The notes under the pieces were generated by a model. It did not search any database. It worked only from the letters and a program-made list of their open reading frames with translations, and was not told the DNA's origin. A stretch of DNA of 64,000 nt from Pseudomonas mendocina (lineage in GTDB: Bacteria > Pseudomonadota > Gammaproteobacteria > Pseudomonadales > Pseudomonadaceae). The DNA lies in the NCBI RefSeq assembly GCF_003008615.1, contig NZ_CP027657.1, positions 3,348,001 through 3,412,000 on the forward strand, in the 5' to 3' direction. The number at the start of each line of letters is the position of its first letter. Position 1 is the first letter of the stretch. A program made the translations under genes and the position numbers. This document shows positions 17,139 through 25,006 of this stretch, one piece after another.

Positions 17139-18148
17139 GTTCGTCCAAACTGCTGCCGCTGGCAGCTTGCGTGACCGCAGCGCTGCTGCTGGCGAGCTGC
17201 TCTTCCAATCGCGCCCCGCAGCCGGCGGTGACGCCGGGGCAGTCGGCAGGCATTTCCGGCCCGGATGACTTCAACCGGCCACACCGCGATGGCGCGCCCT
17301 GGTGGGACGTCGACGTCTCGAAGATTCAGGATGCCATCCCCATGCCGCACTATGGCCCGGTCAAGGCCAGCCCATATGTGGTATTCGGCAAGCAGTACTA
17401 CCCGATCCAGGATGCCCGCCGCTACCAGGCGACAGGGCCGGCTTCCTGGTATGGCACCAAGTTCCATGGTCAGGCCACCGCCAATGGTGAGACCTACGAC
17501 CTGTACGGCATGACCGCCGCGCACAAGACCCTGCCGCTGCCCAGTTACGTTCGGGTGACCAACCTGGAGAACGGCAAGGTCGTGATCCTGCGGGTCAACG
17601 ACCGCGGGCCGTTCTATTCCGATCGCATCATCGACCTGTCTTTCGCTGCGGCGAAGAAGCTCGGCTATGCCGAGAAGGGCACGGCGCGGGTCAAGGTCGA
17701 GGGTATCGACCCGCATGAATGGTGGGCGCAGCAGGGCCGTCCGGTGCCGCTGGTGCTGGCCAACAATCAGCCGGCCAAAGCCGCGGTTGCCCAGCCCGTC
17801 GCGCAGGCGATGCCGCAAGTGGTCGAGCAGTACTCGCCACCACCAGCGCAGCACGCTGCGGCCGTGGTGCCAGTGCAGATCGACGCAAAAAAAAACGATT
17901 CACTCGCAGCCTCTGGCCTGTATCTCCAGGTGGGAGCCTTCGCCAATCCGGACGCTGCGGAGCTGCTCAAGTCCAAGTTGAGTCAGACGACCAGTGTGCC
18001 GGTGTTCATCAGCTCAGTGGTACGCGACCAGCAGATTCTGCATCGCGTGCGCCTGGGGCCGATCAGCAACCAGGGCGAGGCTGAGCAGCTGCAGAGCAGC
18101 GTGCGCCTGGCCAATCTGGGGCAGCCCACGCTGGTGCGGGCCGACTGA
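17135..18148 (+). CDS. rlpA: Septal ring lytic transglycosylase RlpA
   Basis: A 337-residue outer-membrane lipoprotein: signal peptide with lipobox LASC (Cys22), then a double-psi beta-barrel domain around residues 100-190 with the catalytic Glu in TANGETYD and the conserved His in AAHKTLP and Asp in VNDRGPF. The C-terminus (~263-337) is an SPOR domain starting LYLQVGAF that binds denuded glycan at the septum. In P. aeruginosa RlpA is an active transglycosylase that separates daughter cells. Between the domains is a Pro/Ala/Gln-rich linker. Coupled to sltB1 by a 4-bp overlap. Confidence 0.97.
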   Translation: MSSSKLLPLAACVTAALLLASCSSNRAPQPAVTPGQSAGISGPDDFNRPHRDGAPWWDVDVSKIQDAIPMPHYGPVKASPYVVFGKQYYPIQDARRYQATGPASWYGTKFHGQATANGETYDLYGMTAAHKTLPLPSYVRVTNLENGKVVILRVNDRGPFYSDRIIDLSFAAAKKLGYAEKGTARVKVEGIDPHEWWAQQGRPVPLVLANNQPAKAAVAQPVAQAMPQVVEQYSPPPAQHAAAVVPVQIDAKKNDSLAASGLYLQVGAFANPDAAELLKSKLSQTTSVPVFISSVVRDQQILHRVRLGPISNQGEAEQLQSSVRLANLGQPTLVRAD

Positions 18149-18256
18149 CGGCACTAAACCGGCATTTGCCGGACTAAATCCGAGGCTCGCTTTTTCGCGA
18201 GTCGAAAGATGGCCCTTCGGGGCCGTACAACCCAAGCAATGATTTTCGAGAGACGG

Positions 18257-19432
18257 ATGAACATCACCAGCTTCGTGCAACGTGCTTCCCTGGTTCTTAC
18301 CCTTCTGGCGGCGCCCCTTGCCATGGCCAGTCAGCAGGTGGTTCCGGCGCCGCCGCAACTGGCCGCCAAATCTTATGTGCTGATGGATGCCGCCAGCGGC
18401 AACGTCCTGGTCGAGAACAACGCTGACGAGCGTCTGCCGCCAGCCAGCCTGACCAAGCTGATGACCGCTTACATCGCCACCCTGGAAATCCGTAATGGCA
18501 AGATCGGCGAGCAGGATCTGGTGACCATCAGCGAACACGCCTGGCGTACCGGTGGTGCGGCTTCTGGCGGCTCGACCATGTTCCTGCCGTTGAACAGCCA
18601 GGCCACTGTCGATGACCTGCTGCACGGCATCATCATCCAGTCCGGTAACGATGCGAGCATCGCCATCGCCGAATACATCGCCGGCAGCGAGGATGCCTTC
18701 GCCGACATGATGAACGCCACCGCCGAGCGCCTGGGCATGAAGAACAGCCACTTCATGAACGCCACCGGTCTGCCGCATCCCGAGCACTACTCCAGTGCCC
18801 ATGACATGGCGATCCTGGCGCGCGCGATCATCGACGAAGATGCCGAGCACTATGCGATCTACTCGCAGAAAGAATTCCTCTGGAACAACATCAAGCAGCC
18901 CAACCGCAACCTGCTGCTGTGGCGTGACCGTACCGTCGACGGTCTGAAAACCGGTCACACTCAGGAAGCCGGCTTCTGCCTGGTGGCCTCGGCCGTGCGT
19001 GATGGCGCACGGATGATCACCTCGGTATTCGGTACCGACAGCGAGCAGGCCCGCGCTGCGGAAACCCAGAAGCTGCTGACCTATGGCTTCCGTTTCTTCG
19101 AAAGCCGCACCTTCTACCAGAAGGGCACCGAACTGGCTCAGGCCACTGTCTGGAAAGGCGCTGCGCGTCAGGTCAAGGCCGGCCTGGCCGAAGACCTGAC
19201 CATGACCATGCCCAAGGGGCAGCTGGAAAAGCTGCAGGCTAGCATGAGCCTCAACCCGCAGTTGGTCGCACCGATTGCGCAGGGTGACGTGATTGGCAAG
19301 GTCGAAGTACGACTGGGTGACGAGGTAGTGCGCAGCACCGACCTGGTCGCTCTGGAACCGGTGGAAGAGGGCGGCCTGCTGCGCCGTCTGTGGGACAGCA
19401 TTCGGTTGTTCTTCTTCGGCCTGTTCAACTGA
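18257..19432 (+). CDS. dacC: D-alanyl-D-alanine carboxypeptidase (PBP5/6 type)
   Basis: A 391-residue class C low-mass PBP that removes the terminal D-Ala from pentapeptides. ATG 18257 is preferred to an upstream in-frame ATG at 18209 because GAGAG precedes it and it opens the signal peptide ending near MASQQ. Catalytic motifs are S64-L-T-K67, SGND and KTGHT. The last ~18 residues form an amphipathic helix rich in Arg/Phe (LRRLWDSIRLFFFGLF) that anchors it to the inner membrane. The 108-bp gap after rlpA holds several small hairpins but no clear terminator. Confidence 0.97.
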   Translation: MNITSFVQRASLVLTLLAAPLAMASQQVVPAPPQLAAKSYVLMDAASGNVLVENNADERLPPASLTKLMTAYIATLEIRNGKIGEQDLVTISEHAWRTGGAASGGSTMFLPLNSQATVDDLLHGIIIQSGNDASIAIAEYIAGSEDAFADMMNATAERLGMKNSHFMNATGLPHPEHYSSAHDMAILARAIIDEDAEHYAIYSQKEFLWNNIKQPNRNLLLWRDRTVDGLKTGHTQEAGFCLVASAVRDGARMITSVFGTDSEQARAAETQKLLTYGFRFFESRTFYQKGTELAQATVWKGAARQVKAGLAEDLTMTMPKGQLEKLQASMSLNPQLVAPIAQGDVIGKVEVRLGDEVVRSTDLVALEPVEEGGLLRRLWDSIRLFFFGLFN

Positions 19433-19544
19433 CAGCTGCCTCTGCAAGTCGCTGGCGTTGAAATCGGCGGAGTTAGGGCCCACATACAGGCTGTAACCGT
19501 GCCTCTCCTCGCCTGACTGCCTGAGAGGCACTCTGCTTCCGCCC

Positions 19545-19571
19545 GGCCGCTCCGACCTGGAGCGGCCCTTT
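19545..19571 (+). terminator. Hairpin downstream of dacC
   Basis: A 9-bp stem GGCCGCTCC / GGAGCGGCC with a 5-base loop is followed by CTTTACT. A second hairpin, TGCCTCTC / GAGAGGCA, lies just before it at 19500-19530. The T-run is weak, so this may attenuate rather than fully stop transcription into ybeD-lipB. Confidence 0.6.
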
Positions 19572-19600
19572 ACTGGACGGGCCACAAGCCCGCTGATGCC

Positions 19601-19879
19601 ATGACCGATAGTGACGTTCAACCCCCAAAAATCGAATTCCCCTGCGAGCGTTACCCGATCAAGGTTATCGGCACTGCTGGCGAAGGTTTCTCCGACCTGG
19701 TCATCGAGGTGATTCAGCGTCATGCGCCTGACCTGGATACCTCGACTTTGGTCATGCGTGACAGCCGCAACGGCAATTTCCTCTCCGTACAGGTGCTGAT
19801 CACCGCCACCGGCGTCGAGCAGTTGCAGGCGATCCACGTCGATCTGCGTGCAACTGGTCGCGTGCACATGGTGCTCTGA
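19601..19879 (+). CDS. ybeD: YbeD/DUF493 family protein
   Basis: A 92-residue UPF0250 protein with an ACT-like alpha/beta fold, beginning [14 protein letters not shown] after a short leader and ending with the [10 protein letters not shown] strand. The family is found beside lipB across gammaproteobacteria and has no settled biochemical role; a regulatory link to lipoate metabolism is inferred from position only. The lipB GTG starts at the base right after its stop codon, so they are translated together. Confidence 0.95.
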   Translation: MTDSDVQPPKIEFPCERYPIKVIGTAGEGFSDLVIEVIQRHAPDLDTSTLVMRDSRNGNFLSVQVLITATGVEQLQAIHVDLRATGRVHMVL

Positions 19880-20500
19880 GTGCCTGAACTCATCGTTCGT
19901 CATCTTGGCCTGGTCGACTATCAGCCGACGTTGGAGGCCATGCGCAATCTGACCCGCGAGCGCGATGAGCACACGCCGGACGAAATCTGGCTGCTGCAAC
20001 ATCCCAAGGTGTTCACCCAGGGGCAGGCTGGCAAGGCCGAGCACCTGCTGGCGCCGGGCGACATTCCGGTGATTCAGGTCGAGCGGGGTGGTCAGGTGAC
20101 CTACCACGGCCCGGGCCAGCTAGTAGCTTATCTGATGCTGGATCTGCGCCGTCTTGATCTGGGGGTGCGCGAGCTGGTTACGGCCATGGAGCAGAGCCTG
20201 GTCGATCTGCTGGCTCACTATGGCGTCGATGCAGCGCCCAAGGCAGATGCGCCAGGCGTATACGTCAACGGTGACAAGATCGCCTCGCTGGGCTTGCGCG
20301 TCAGCCGTGGCTGCTCGTTCCATGGCCTGGCGCTGAACGTCGACATGGACATGACGCCGTTCCAGCGCATCAATCCCTGCGGTTATGCCGGCCTGAAGAT
20401 GGTGCAGTTGCGCGATCTGCTCGACACCGCACCAGCATTCGAAGAAGTGGCACAGCGCCTCGAACAGACGCTGCGCAGGCGCCTGGGCTACCAGCTCTAG
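19880..20500 (+). CDS. lipB: Octanoyl-[ACP]:protein N-octanoyltransferase
   Basis: This 206-residue enzyme moves octanoate from acyl carrier protein to the lipoyl domains of 2-oxoacid dehydrogenases and the glycine cleavage H protein. Signature stretches are [16 protein letters not shown] near residues 74-89, the catalytic Lys in [14 protein letters not shown] and the catalytic Cys in NPCGYAGL. The start is GTG 19880, directly after the ybeD stop. It is followed by a perfect bidirectional terminator instead of lipA, the gene I expect next in Pseudomonas. Confidence 0.97.
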   Translation: MPELIVRHLGLVDYQPTLEAMRNLTRERDEHTPDEIWLLQHPKVFTQGQAGKAEHLLAPGDIPVIQVERGGQVTYHGPGQLVAYLMLDLRRLDLGVRELVTAMEQSLVDLLAHYGVDAAPKADAPGVYVNGDKIASLGLRVSRGCSFHGLALNVDMDMTPFQRINPCGYAGLKMVQLRDLLDTAPAFEEVAQRLEQTLRRRLGYQL

Positions 20501-20572
20501 GCTTTTGGGCGCAGGGCGGTGTAACCGACCTGACCGCCAGTGCCAGATGTCGCGTTCTGCCATGCCGGAAAA

Positions 20573-20602
20573 CAAAGAGCCCCGCAGTTGCGGGGCTCTT
20601 TG
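20573..20602. terminator. Bidirectional rho-independent terminator
   Basis: A perfect 14-bp stem CAAAGAGCCCCGCA / TGCGGGGCTCTTTG closes on a 2-base loop, with A and T tracts built into both ends. It serves lipB on the plus strand and the convergent YhcB-like gene on the minus strand, and marks the boundary between two blocks that are apart in PAO1. Confidence 0.9.
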
Positions 20603-20616
20603 CATCGGCTCGAAAG

Positions 20617-21051
20617 TTACGGCTTCTTCAGCCCGTAGCTCTCGTCCAGCATGCCCGGGCCATCGCTTTTCGGCGCGTAGTCCTTGGGCATTTCGTAGTT
20701 CTTCGGCGGTGTCAGGCGCTCGCGTTTCTCGCCGGCCTCGGTGCTGTTCAGGGTGGCCAGCAGACGTTGACGGGTCAGTTCATCCAGGGCCAGGCGATTG
20801 GCGCCGTCGGACAGGTGTTCCTGCACGTCCTGGTAGCTCTGGGTGAGTTTCTTCACCAGGCTGGCGGTGGTGTTGAAGTGGGTCACCACTTCGTTCTGGT
20901 AGGCCTCGAAGCGTGCCTGCATTTCATCCATCTGCCGCTGCGTACGGCCCGGTGCAGCATTGGGGGCCAGGCGGGCGAGCAGAAAGCCCACGGCGATGCC
21001 GACCACCAGGGTCAGGGCGGGTATCAACCAGGCTGTAACGGTCTGTTCCAC
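20617..21051 (-). CDS. YhcB/DUF1043 family membrane protein
   Basis: A 144-residue protein with one N-terminal membrane helix (residues ~8-27, IPALTLVVGIAVGFLLARL), then a Gln/Glu-rich coiled coil (FEAYQNEVVTHFNTTASLV is a family hallmark) and a disordered tail. YhcB (proposed name ZapG) links cell division and envelope synthesis in E. coli. It stands alone on the minus strand next to the alpha/beta-hydrolase and trpS genes, in a block that matches the PAO1 trpS region, not the lipB region. Confidence 0.9.
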   Translation of the reverse strand: MEQTVTAWLIPALTLVVGIAVGFLLARLAPNAAPGRTQRQMDEMQARFEAYQNEVVTHFNTTASLVKKLTQSYQDVQEHLSDGANRLALDELTRQRLLATLNSTEAGEKRERLTPPKNYEMPKDYAPKSDGPGMLDESYGLKKP

Positions 21052-21156
21052 GAGTCCTTCCTCTCAAAACGGCTTTGCTTTACGTTAGCGGCTTGAGCCT
21101 GTGCTGTATACGACCAGAACCTGCTCAGAGTCTACTGCGCGTCGGCGCTGCTGCGT

Positions 21157-21216
21157 CAAAAACAGGTTCGGAATGCTCATGTACGACAGTACACTCCGCT
21201 TCCTCTCCTGTTTTTG
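21157..21216. repeat. Intergenic inverted-repeat element
   Basis: Ten-bp perfect arms CAAAAACAGG (21157-21166) and CCTGTTTTTG (21207-21216) enclose an inner palindrome TGTAC-GACA-GTACA at 21180-21193. I recall near-identical intergenic sequences (CTCATGTAC...AGTACACTCCGCTTC) in many Pseudomonas genomes, so this is probably a dispersed non-coding repeat. It fills most of the 262-bp gap between the YhcB-like and hydrolase genes. Confidence 0.65.
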
Positions 21217-21313
21217 CCTGGCATTGCGCGAGCTTGTGAGGCGCTGAACAGGTTCATTTGCCGCACAGGCAGTTTGCTAGACGAGTCGACCCGTTGCGGG
21301 GTCACGGAGTTCA

Positions 21314-21946
21314 GTGTTGCTCAGTCGCGAAACCCCTCTTTTCATTCAAGGCCCTGTGGGCCAACTCGAATCCCTTCTGCTTGAGGTGCCGGACGCCCGA
21401 GGCGTGGCGCTGATCTGCCATCCCAACCCGATACAGGGTGGCACCATGCTCAACAAGGTGGTGTCCACCCTGCAGCGCACGGCGCGCGACTGTGGATATC
21501 ACACATTGCGTTTCAATTATCGCGGCGTTGGTGCCAGTGCCGGCAGCCATGACATGGGCACCGGCGAAGTGGACGACGCCGAAGCCGTCGCTGCCTGGCT
21601 GAAGGAGGAATACCCGAACCTGCCCATCACCCTGCTGGGCTTTTCCTTCGGGGGCTTCGTCGCCGCTGCGCTGGGCGCGCGCCTGGAGGCGCAGGGGCAG
21701 GTGCCGAGCAAGCTGTTCATGGTGGCCCCGGCGGTGCATCGCCTGACCGCCGAGACACCGCCGGCCAGCCAGTGCCCGCTGGTGGTGATCCAGCCCGATG
21801 CTGACGAAGTGGTCGAGCCGCAGGCCGTGTACGACTGGTCGGCCAATCTCGGGCGTGCCCACGAGCTGCTGAAAGTGGCAGAATGCGGTCACTTTTTTCA
21901 CGGCAAGCTGACGGATCTGAAGGAAGTCCTTCTGCCGCGTCTGTGA
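21314..21946 (+). CDS. Alpha/beta hydrolase (CocE/dienelactone-type fold)
   Basis: A 210-residue cytoplasmic hydrolase. It shows CHPNPIQGGTMLNKVV near residues 36-51, the nucleophile elbow LGFSFGGFVAA (Ser near 113), Asp in QPDADEVV and His in CGHFFHGKL. This is the widespread conserved family often labelled 'alpha/beta superfamily hydrolase'; substrate unknown. The start is either GTG 21314 or TTG 21317; GGAG at 21306 fits both. A dispersed palindrome follows before trpS. Confidence 0.88.
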   Translation: MLLSRETPLFIQGPVGQLESLLLEVPDARGVALICHPNPIQGGTMLNKVVSTLQRTARDCGYHTLRFNYRGVGASAGSHDMGTGEVDDAEAVAAWLKEEYPNLPITLLGFSFGGFVAAALGARLEAQGQVPSKLFMVAPAVHRLTAETPPASQCPLVVIQPDADEVVEPQAVYDWSANLGRAHELLKVAECGHFFHGKLTDLKEVLLPRL

Positions 21947-21953
21947 GCTTGGC

Positions 21954-22004
21954 GTAGGGTGCGCCGTGCGCACCTGCATTCGTGGTGCGCGCGGCGCACC
22001 CTAC
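21954..22004. repeat. Dispersed intergenic palindrome GTAGGG...CCCTAC, copy 2
   Basis: A 51-bp near-perfect palindrome with arms starting GTAGGGTGCGCC and ending GGCGCACCCTAC, the cleanest of the four copies in the window. It lies between the hydrolase gene and trpS. Its inner arms (GTGCGCACC / GGTGCGCGC) could fold into a long hairpin in RNA. Confidence 0.75.
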
Positions 22005-22082
22005 GATCAATCTGGCATTCAAGGCGTCCCGCGGCCCTGGCTCGCGCGATCAGCGGAATAGTTCAAGCAAAGCGAATCTGAC

Positions 22083-23429
22083 ATGACCACCCGTATCCTC
22101 ACCGGTATCACCACCACCGGCACGCCGCACCTGGGCAACTACGCCGGCGCCATCCGTCCGGCCATCGTCGCCAGCCGCGACCCGCAGATGGACTCGTTCT
22201 ACTTCCTCGCCGACTACCACGCGTTGATCAAGTGCGATGACCCGGCGCGCATTCAGCGTTCGCGCCTGGAGATCGCCGCTACCTGGCTGGCGCTGGGCCT
22301 GGATACCGACAAGGCGACCTTCTACCGCCAGTCCGACATCCCCGAGATCCCCGAGCTGTGCTGGCTGCTCACCTGCGTCGCCGGCAAGGGCCTGCTCAAC
22401 CGCGCCCATGCCTACAAGGCCTCGGTGGACAAGAACGTCGAAGCCGGCGAAGACCCGGATGCCGGCGTGACCATGGGCCTGTTCAGCTACCCGGTGCTGA
22501 TGGCCGCGGACATCCTGATGTTCAACGCGCAGAAGGTGCCGGTCGGTCGTGACCAGATTCAGCACGTGGAGATGGCCCGCGACATCGGCCAGCGCTTTAA
22601 CCACCTGTTCGGCAAGGGCAAGGATCTGTTCGTCTTGCCCGAGGTGGTAATCGAGGAGGAGGTGGCCACGTTGCCTGGGCTCGATGGGCGCAAGATGAGC
22701 AAGAGCTACGACAACACCATCCCGCTGTTCGGCACCGCCAAGCAGCTCAAGGACGCCGTGGCGCGCATCGTCACCGACTCCAAGCTGCCGGGTGAGCCCA
22801 AGGATGCCGAAGGCTCGCACCTGTTCACCCTGTACCAGGCCTTTGCCAGTCACGCGCAGCAGGCCGAGTTTCGTGCCGAGCTGGAAGGCGGCCTGGCCTG
22901 GGGCGAGGCGAAGAATCGCCTGTACCAACTGCTCGAAGACACGCTGGGCGAGGCGCGCGAGCGCTACAACGCGCTGATTGCCAAGCCGGCCGACCTGGAG
23001 GATATCCTCCTCGCCGGCGCCGCCAAGGCGCGCAAGATCGCCACGCCGTTCCTTGGCGAGCTGCGCGAGGCGGTGGGCCTGCGTTCGTTCCGCGAGCAGG
23101 TGCAGGTGGCCGCTGGCGAGAAGAAGAAAGCCGCCAAGAGCGCGCGCTTCGTCAGCTTTCGCGATGACGACGGCAGCTTCCGCTTCCGCCTGCTGGATGC
23201 CGATGGCGAGCAATTGCTGCTGTCGAAATCCTTTGCCGATGGCAAGTCGGCTGGCCTGGTCAACAAGCGTCTGCAATCCGGTGAGCCGTTGGACGTTCGC
23301 GCCGAAGGCCAGGTGTTCTCGGTCTGGATCGACGGTGAAAGCGTGGCAAGCAGCCCAGAGTTCGCTGACGGACAGGCGCTGGAAGATGCCATCTCCCGTT
23401 TGCGTGAGGCGCTGGCGCCGCAGGAATGA
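22083..23429 (+). CDS. trpS: Tryptophanyl-tRNA synthetase, long form
   Basis: This 448-residue class I synthetase charges tRNA-Trp. The HIGH-equivalent is TGTPHLGNY near residues 12-20 and the KMSKS motif is complete ([10 protein letters not shown] near 200). The usual bacterial TrpS has about 335 residues; here roughly 95 extra residues follow a Lys/Ala-rich linker ([13 protein letters not shown]). They resemble a DUF1508/YegP-like repeat ([20 protein letters not shown]). I recall that the P. aeruginosa enzyme also has 448 residues, so this is a lineage feature and not an assembly artefact. Stand-alone gene with a repeat-rich 3' region. Confidence 0.97.
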   Translation: MTTRILTGITTTGTPHLGNYAGAIRPAIVASRDPQMDSFYFLADYHALIKCDDPARIQRSRLEIAATWLALGLDTDKATFYRQSDIPEIPELCWLLTCVAGKGLLNRAHAYKASVDKNVEAGEDPDAGVTMGLFSYPVLMAADILMFNAQKVPVGRDQIQHVEMARDIGQRFNHLFGKGKDLFVLPEVVIEEEVATLPGLDGRKMSKSYDNTIPLFGTAKQLKDAVARIVTDSKLPGEPKDAEGSHLFTLYQAFASHAQQAEFRAELEGGLAWGEAKNRLYQLLEDTLGEARERYNALIAKPADLEDILLAGAAKARKIATPFLGELREAVGLRSFREQVQVAAGEKKKAAKSARFVSFRDDDGSFRFRLLDADGEQLLLSKSFADGKSAGLVNKRLQSGEPLDVRAEGQVFSVWIDGESVASSPEFADGQALEDAISRLREALAPQE

Positions 23430-23443
23430 AGAGGCTTTTGCTC

Positions 23444-23620
23444 CCCTCTCCCCCTTGCGGGGCGTAAGCGGAAAGAGCGAAGCATGGCTTCACCCGCTGG
23501 AGCGCCCTGAGCTCTGCGAAGGGCTGGGGCGCGGAGCGGGGGGCTGGGGGAGAGGGTTGTCCGGTGCTCCGCGTCGTCGGTCTGCCCTCTCCCCGACCCT
23601 CTCCCATAAATGGGGGAGGG
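23444..23620. repeat. C/G-tract inverted repeats downstream of trpS
   Basis: CCCTCTCCCCC (23444-23454) is mirrored perfectly by GGGGGAGAGGG (23546-23556), and CCCTCTCCCA (23597-23606) pairs with TGGGGGAGGG (23611-23620) around a short loop. This low-complexity 'CCCTCTCCC' type of intergenic repeat is common in GC-rich proteobacteria. No gene is seen in this 276-bp gap. Confidence 0.65.
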
Positions 23621-23652
23621 AGTGTGCCTAGCTTGCACCGATTGCCAATCAA

Positions 23653-23685
23653 CGGGGGCATCGCTAAAGTGACGCCCCCGTTTTT
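23653..23685 (+). terminator. Rho-independent terminator before zapE
   Basis: Stem CGGGGGC / GCCCCCG (23653-23659 and 23674-23680) is followed by five T residues. It ends the trpS unit 20 bp before zapE, so zapE must be read either by leakage or from a promoter I cannot place. Confidence 0.8.
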
Positions 23686-23705
23686 ACTTGCCCGGCTAAC
23701 GAATC

Positions 23706-24800
23706 ATGACCCCCCTCGAGCGTTATCAGGCCGACCTTAAGCGGCCCGACTTCTTCCATGATGCGGCCCAGGAAAATGCCGTCCGCCACCTGCAGCGTCT
23801 GTACGACGACCTGATCGCGCGCGACCAGGGCAAGTCCGGGCTGATGGGCAAACTGTTCGGCAAGAAGCCGCAGGGGCCGGTCAAGGGCCTGTACTTCTGG
23901 GGTGGGGTCGGCCGTGGCAAGACCTATCTGGTCGATACCTTCTTCGATGCGCTGCCGTTCGAGCAGAAGATGCGCACCCACTTCCACCGCTTCATGAAGC
24001 GTGTGCACGAGGAAATGAAGACCCTCAAGGGCGAGAAGAACCCACTGACCATCATCGGTAAGCGTTTCGCCGACGAGGCGCGGGTGATCTGCTTCGACGA
24101 GTTCTTCGTCAGCGATATCACAGACGCGATGATCCTCGCCACGCTGATGGAAGAGCTGTTCAAAAATGGCGTGTCGCTGGTAGCCACCTCCAACATCGTG
24201 CCGGATGGTCTGTACAAGGATGGCCTGCAACGTGCGCGCTTCCTGCCGGCCATCGCTCTGCTCAAGCAGCACACCGATATCGTCAATGTCGACAGTGGCG
24301 TCGATTACCGCCTACGCGCATTGGAGCAAGCCGAGCTGTTCCACTTCCCGCTCGGCCCGGCTGCCGAGGAGAGCCTGCTGACCAGCTTCCGCAGCCTGCT
24401 ACCCGATTGCACCCACATGGTGGAAAACGAGGCGCTGATGATCGAGAACCGCGCGATCAACGCCGTGCGGGTGTGCGAGGACGTGGCCTGGTTCGAGTTC
24501 CGCGAGCTGTGCGACGGCCCGCGCAGCCAGAACGACTACATCGAGCTGGGCAAGATCTTCCATGCGGTGATCCTGGCCAACGTCGAGCAGATGAGCGTGG
24601 CCAAGGACGACATGGCGCGGCGCTTCATCAACCTGGTGGACGAGTTCTACGACCGCAACGTCAAGCTGATCATCTCCGCGGAAGTGGAGCTCAAGGATCT
24701 GTACACCGGCGGCCGCCTGAGCTTCGAGTTCCAGCGCACGCTGAGCCGTCTGCTGGAAATGCAATCGCACGAATTCCTCTCGCGCCCACACCGGCCCTGA
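23706..24800 (+). CDS. zapE: Cell division ATPase ZapE (AFG1-like)
   Basis: A 364-residue P-loop ATPase of the AFG1/LACE1 family. Walker A is GGVGRGKTYLVD near residues 66-77 and Walker B is ICFDEFFVSD near 126-135; the conserved TSNIVPDGLYKDGLQRARFL follows near 163. In E. coli ZapE lowers FtsZ polymer stability at constriction. It sits beside trpS, as in PAO1 (recalled as PA4438). A strong hairpin terminator follows immediately, then the insertion sequence. Confidence 0.96.
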   Translation: MTPLERYQADLKRPDFFHDAAQENAVRHLQRLYDDLIARDQGKSGLMGKLFGKKPQGPVKGLYFWGGVGRGKTYLVDTFFDALPFEQKMRTHFHRFMKRVHEEMKTLKGEKNPLTIIGKRFADEARVICFDEFFVSDITDAMILATLMEELFKNGVSLVATSNIVPDGLYKDGLQRARFLPAIALLKQHTDIVNVDSGVDYRLRALEQAELFHFPLGPAAEESLLTSFRSLLPDCTHMVENEALMIENRAINAVRVCEDVAWFEFRELCDGPRSQNDYIELGKIFHAVILANVEQMSVAKDDMARRFINLVDEFYDRNVKLIISAEVELKDLYTGGRLSFEFQRTLSRLLEMQSHEFLSRPHRP

Positions 24801-24811
24801 CGGAAAGCGAT

Positions 24812-24846
24812 ATGAAAAAGGCGACCCACAAGGTCGCCTTTTTCAT
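24812..24846 (+). terminator. Terminator of zapE
   Basis: A stem AAAAAGGCGACC / GGTCGCCTTTTT with loop CACAA, extended by ATG/CAT pairs at its base. The T-run is built into the stem, giving a strong bidirectional-type rho-independent terminator 11 bp after the zapE stop. Confidence 0.9.
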
Positions 24847-24861
24847 GGGTGCTACTCCCCA

Positions 24862-24919
24862 TAGGGTTCGCCATGCGCACCGAAACCATGGATGTTCGCG
24901 GCTTGTTCGGTGCGCGCGG
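24862..24919. repeat. Dispersed intergenic palindrome, copy 3, left part split by IS
   Basis: The left part begins TAGGGTTCGCC and runs up to the insertion sequence. The right part, GCGTACCCTAC, resumes after the element and ends at 26225. Removing the element and one CGCGG duplicate rejoins a palindrome of the same family as those at 5573, 21954 and 58726. Confidence 0.75.
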
Positions 24920-24969
24920 TGTTCAGCCGGGGGACATAGGTAACGGGTGTCGGGAGACATAGGTAACGC
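24920..24969. repeat. IS left terminal inverted repeat
   Basis: Matches the reverse complement of 26161-26210 over about 50 bases with a few mismatches. Contains GACATAGGTAAC twice, at 24933-24944 and 24956-24967. Confidence 0.88.
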
Positions 24970-25006
24970 ATTTAGGCTTACGGTGTTCATCGGATCGGGA
25001 GATCGA

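Noticed and set aside
18014..20107. A 697-codon minus-strand open frame across dacC-ybeD
   Set aside because: Antisense shadow; spans several certain genes and a terminator.
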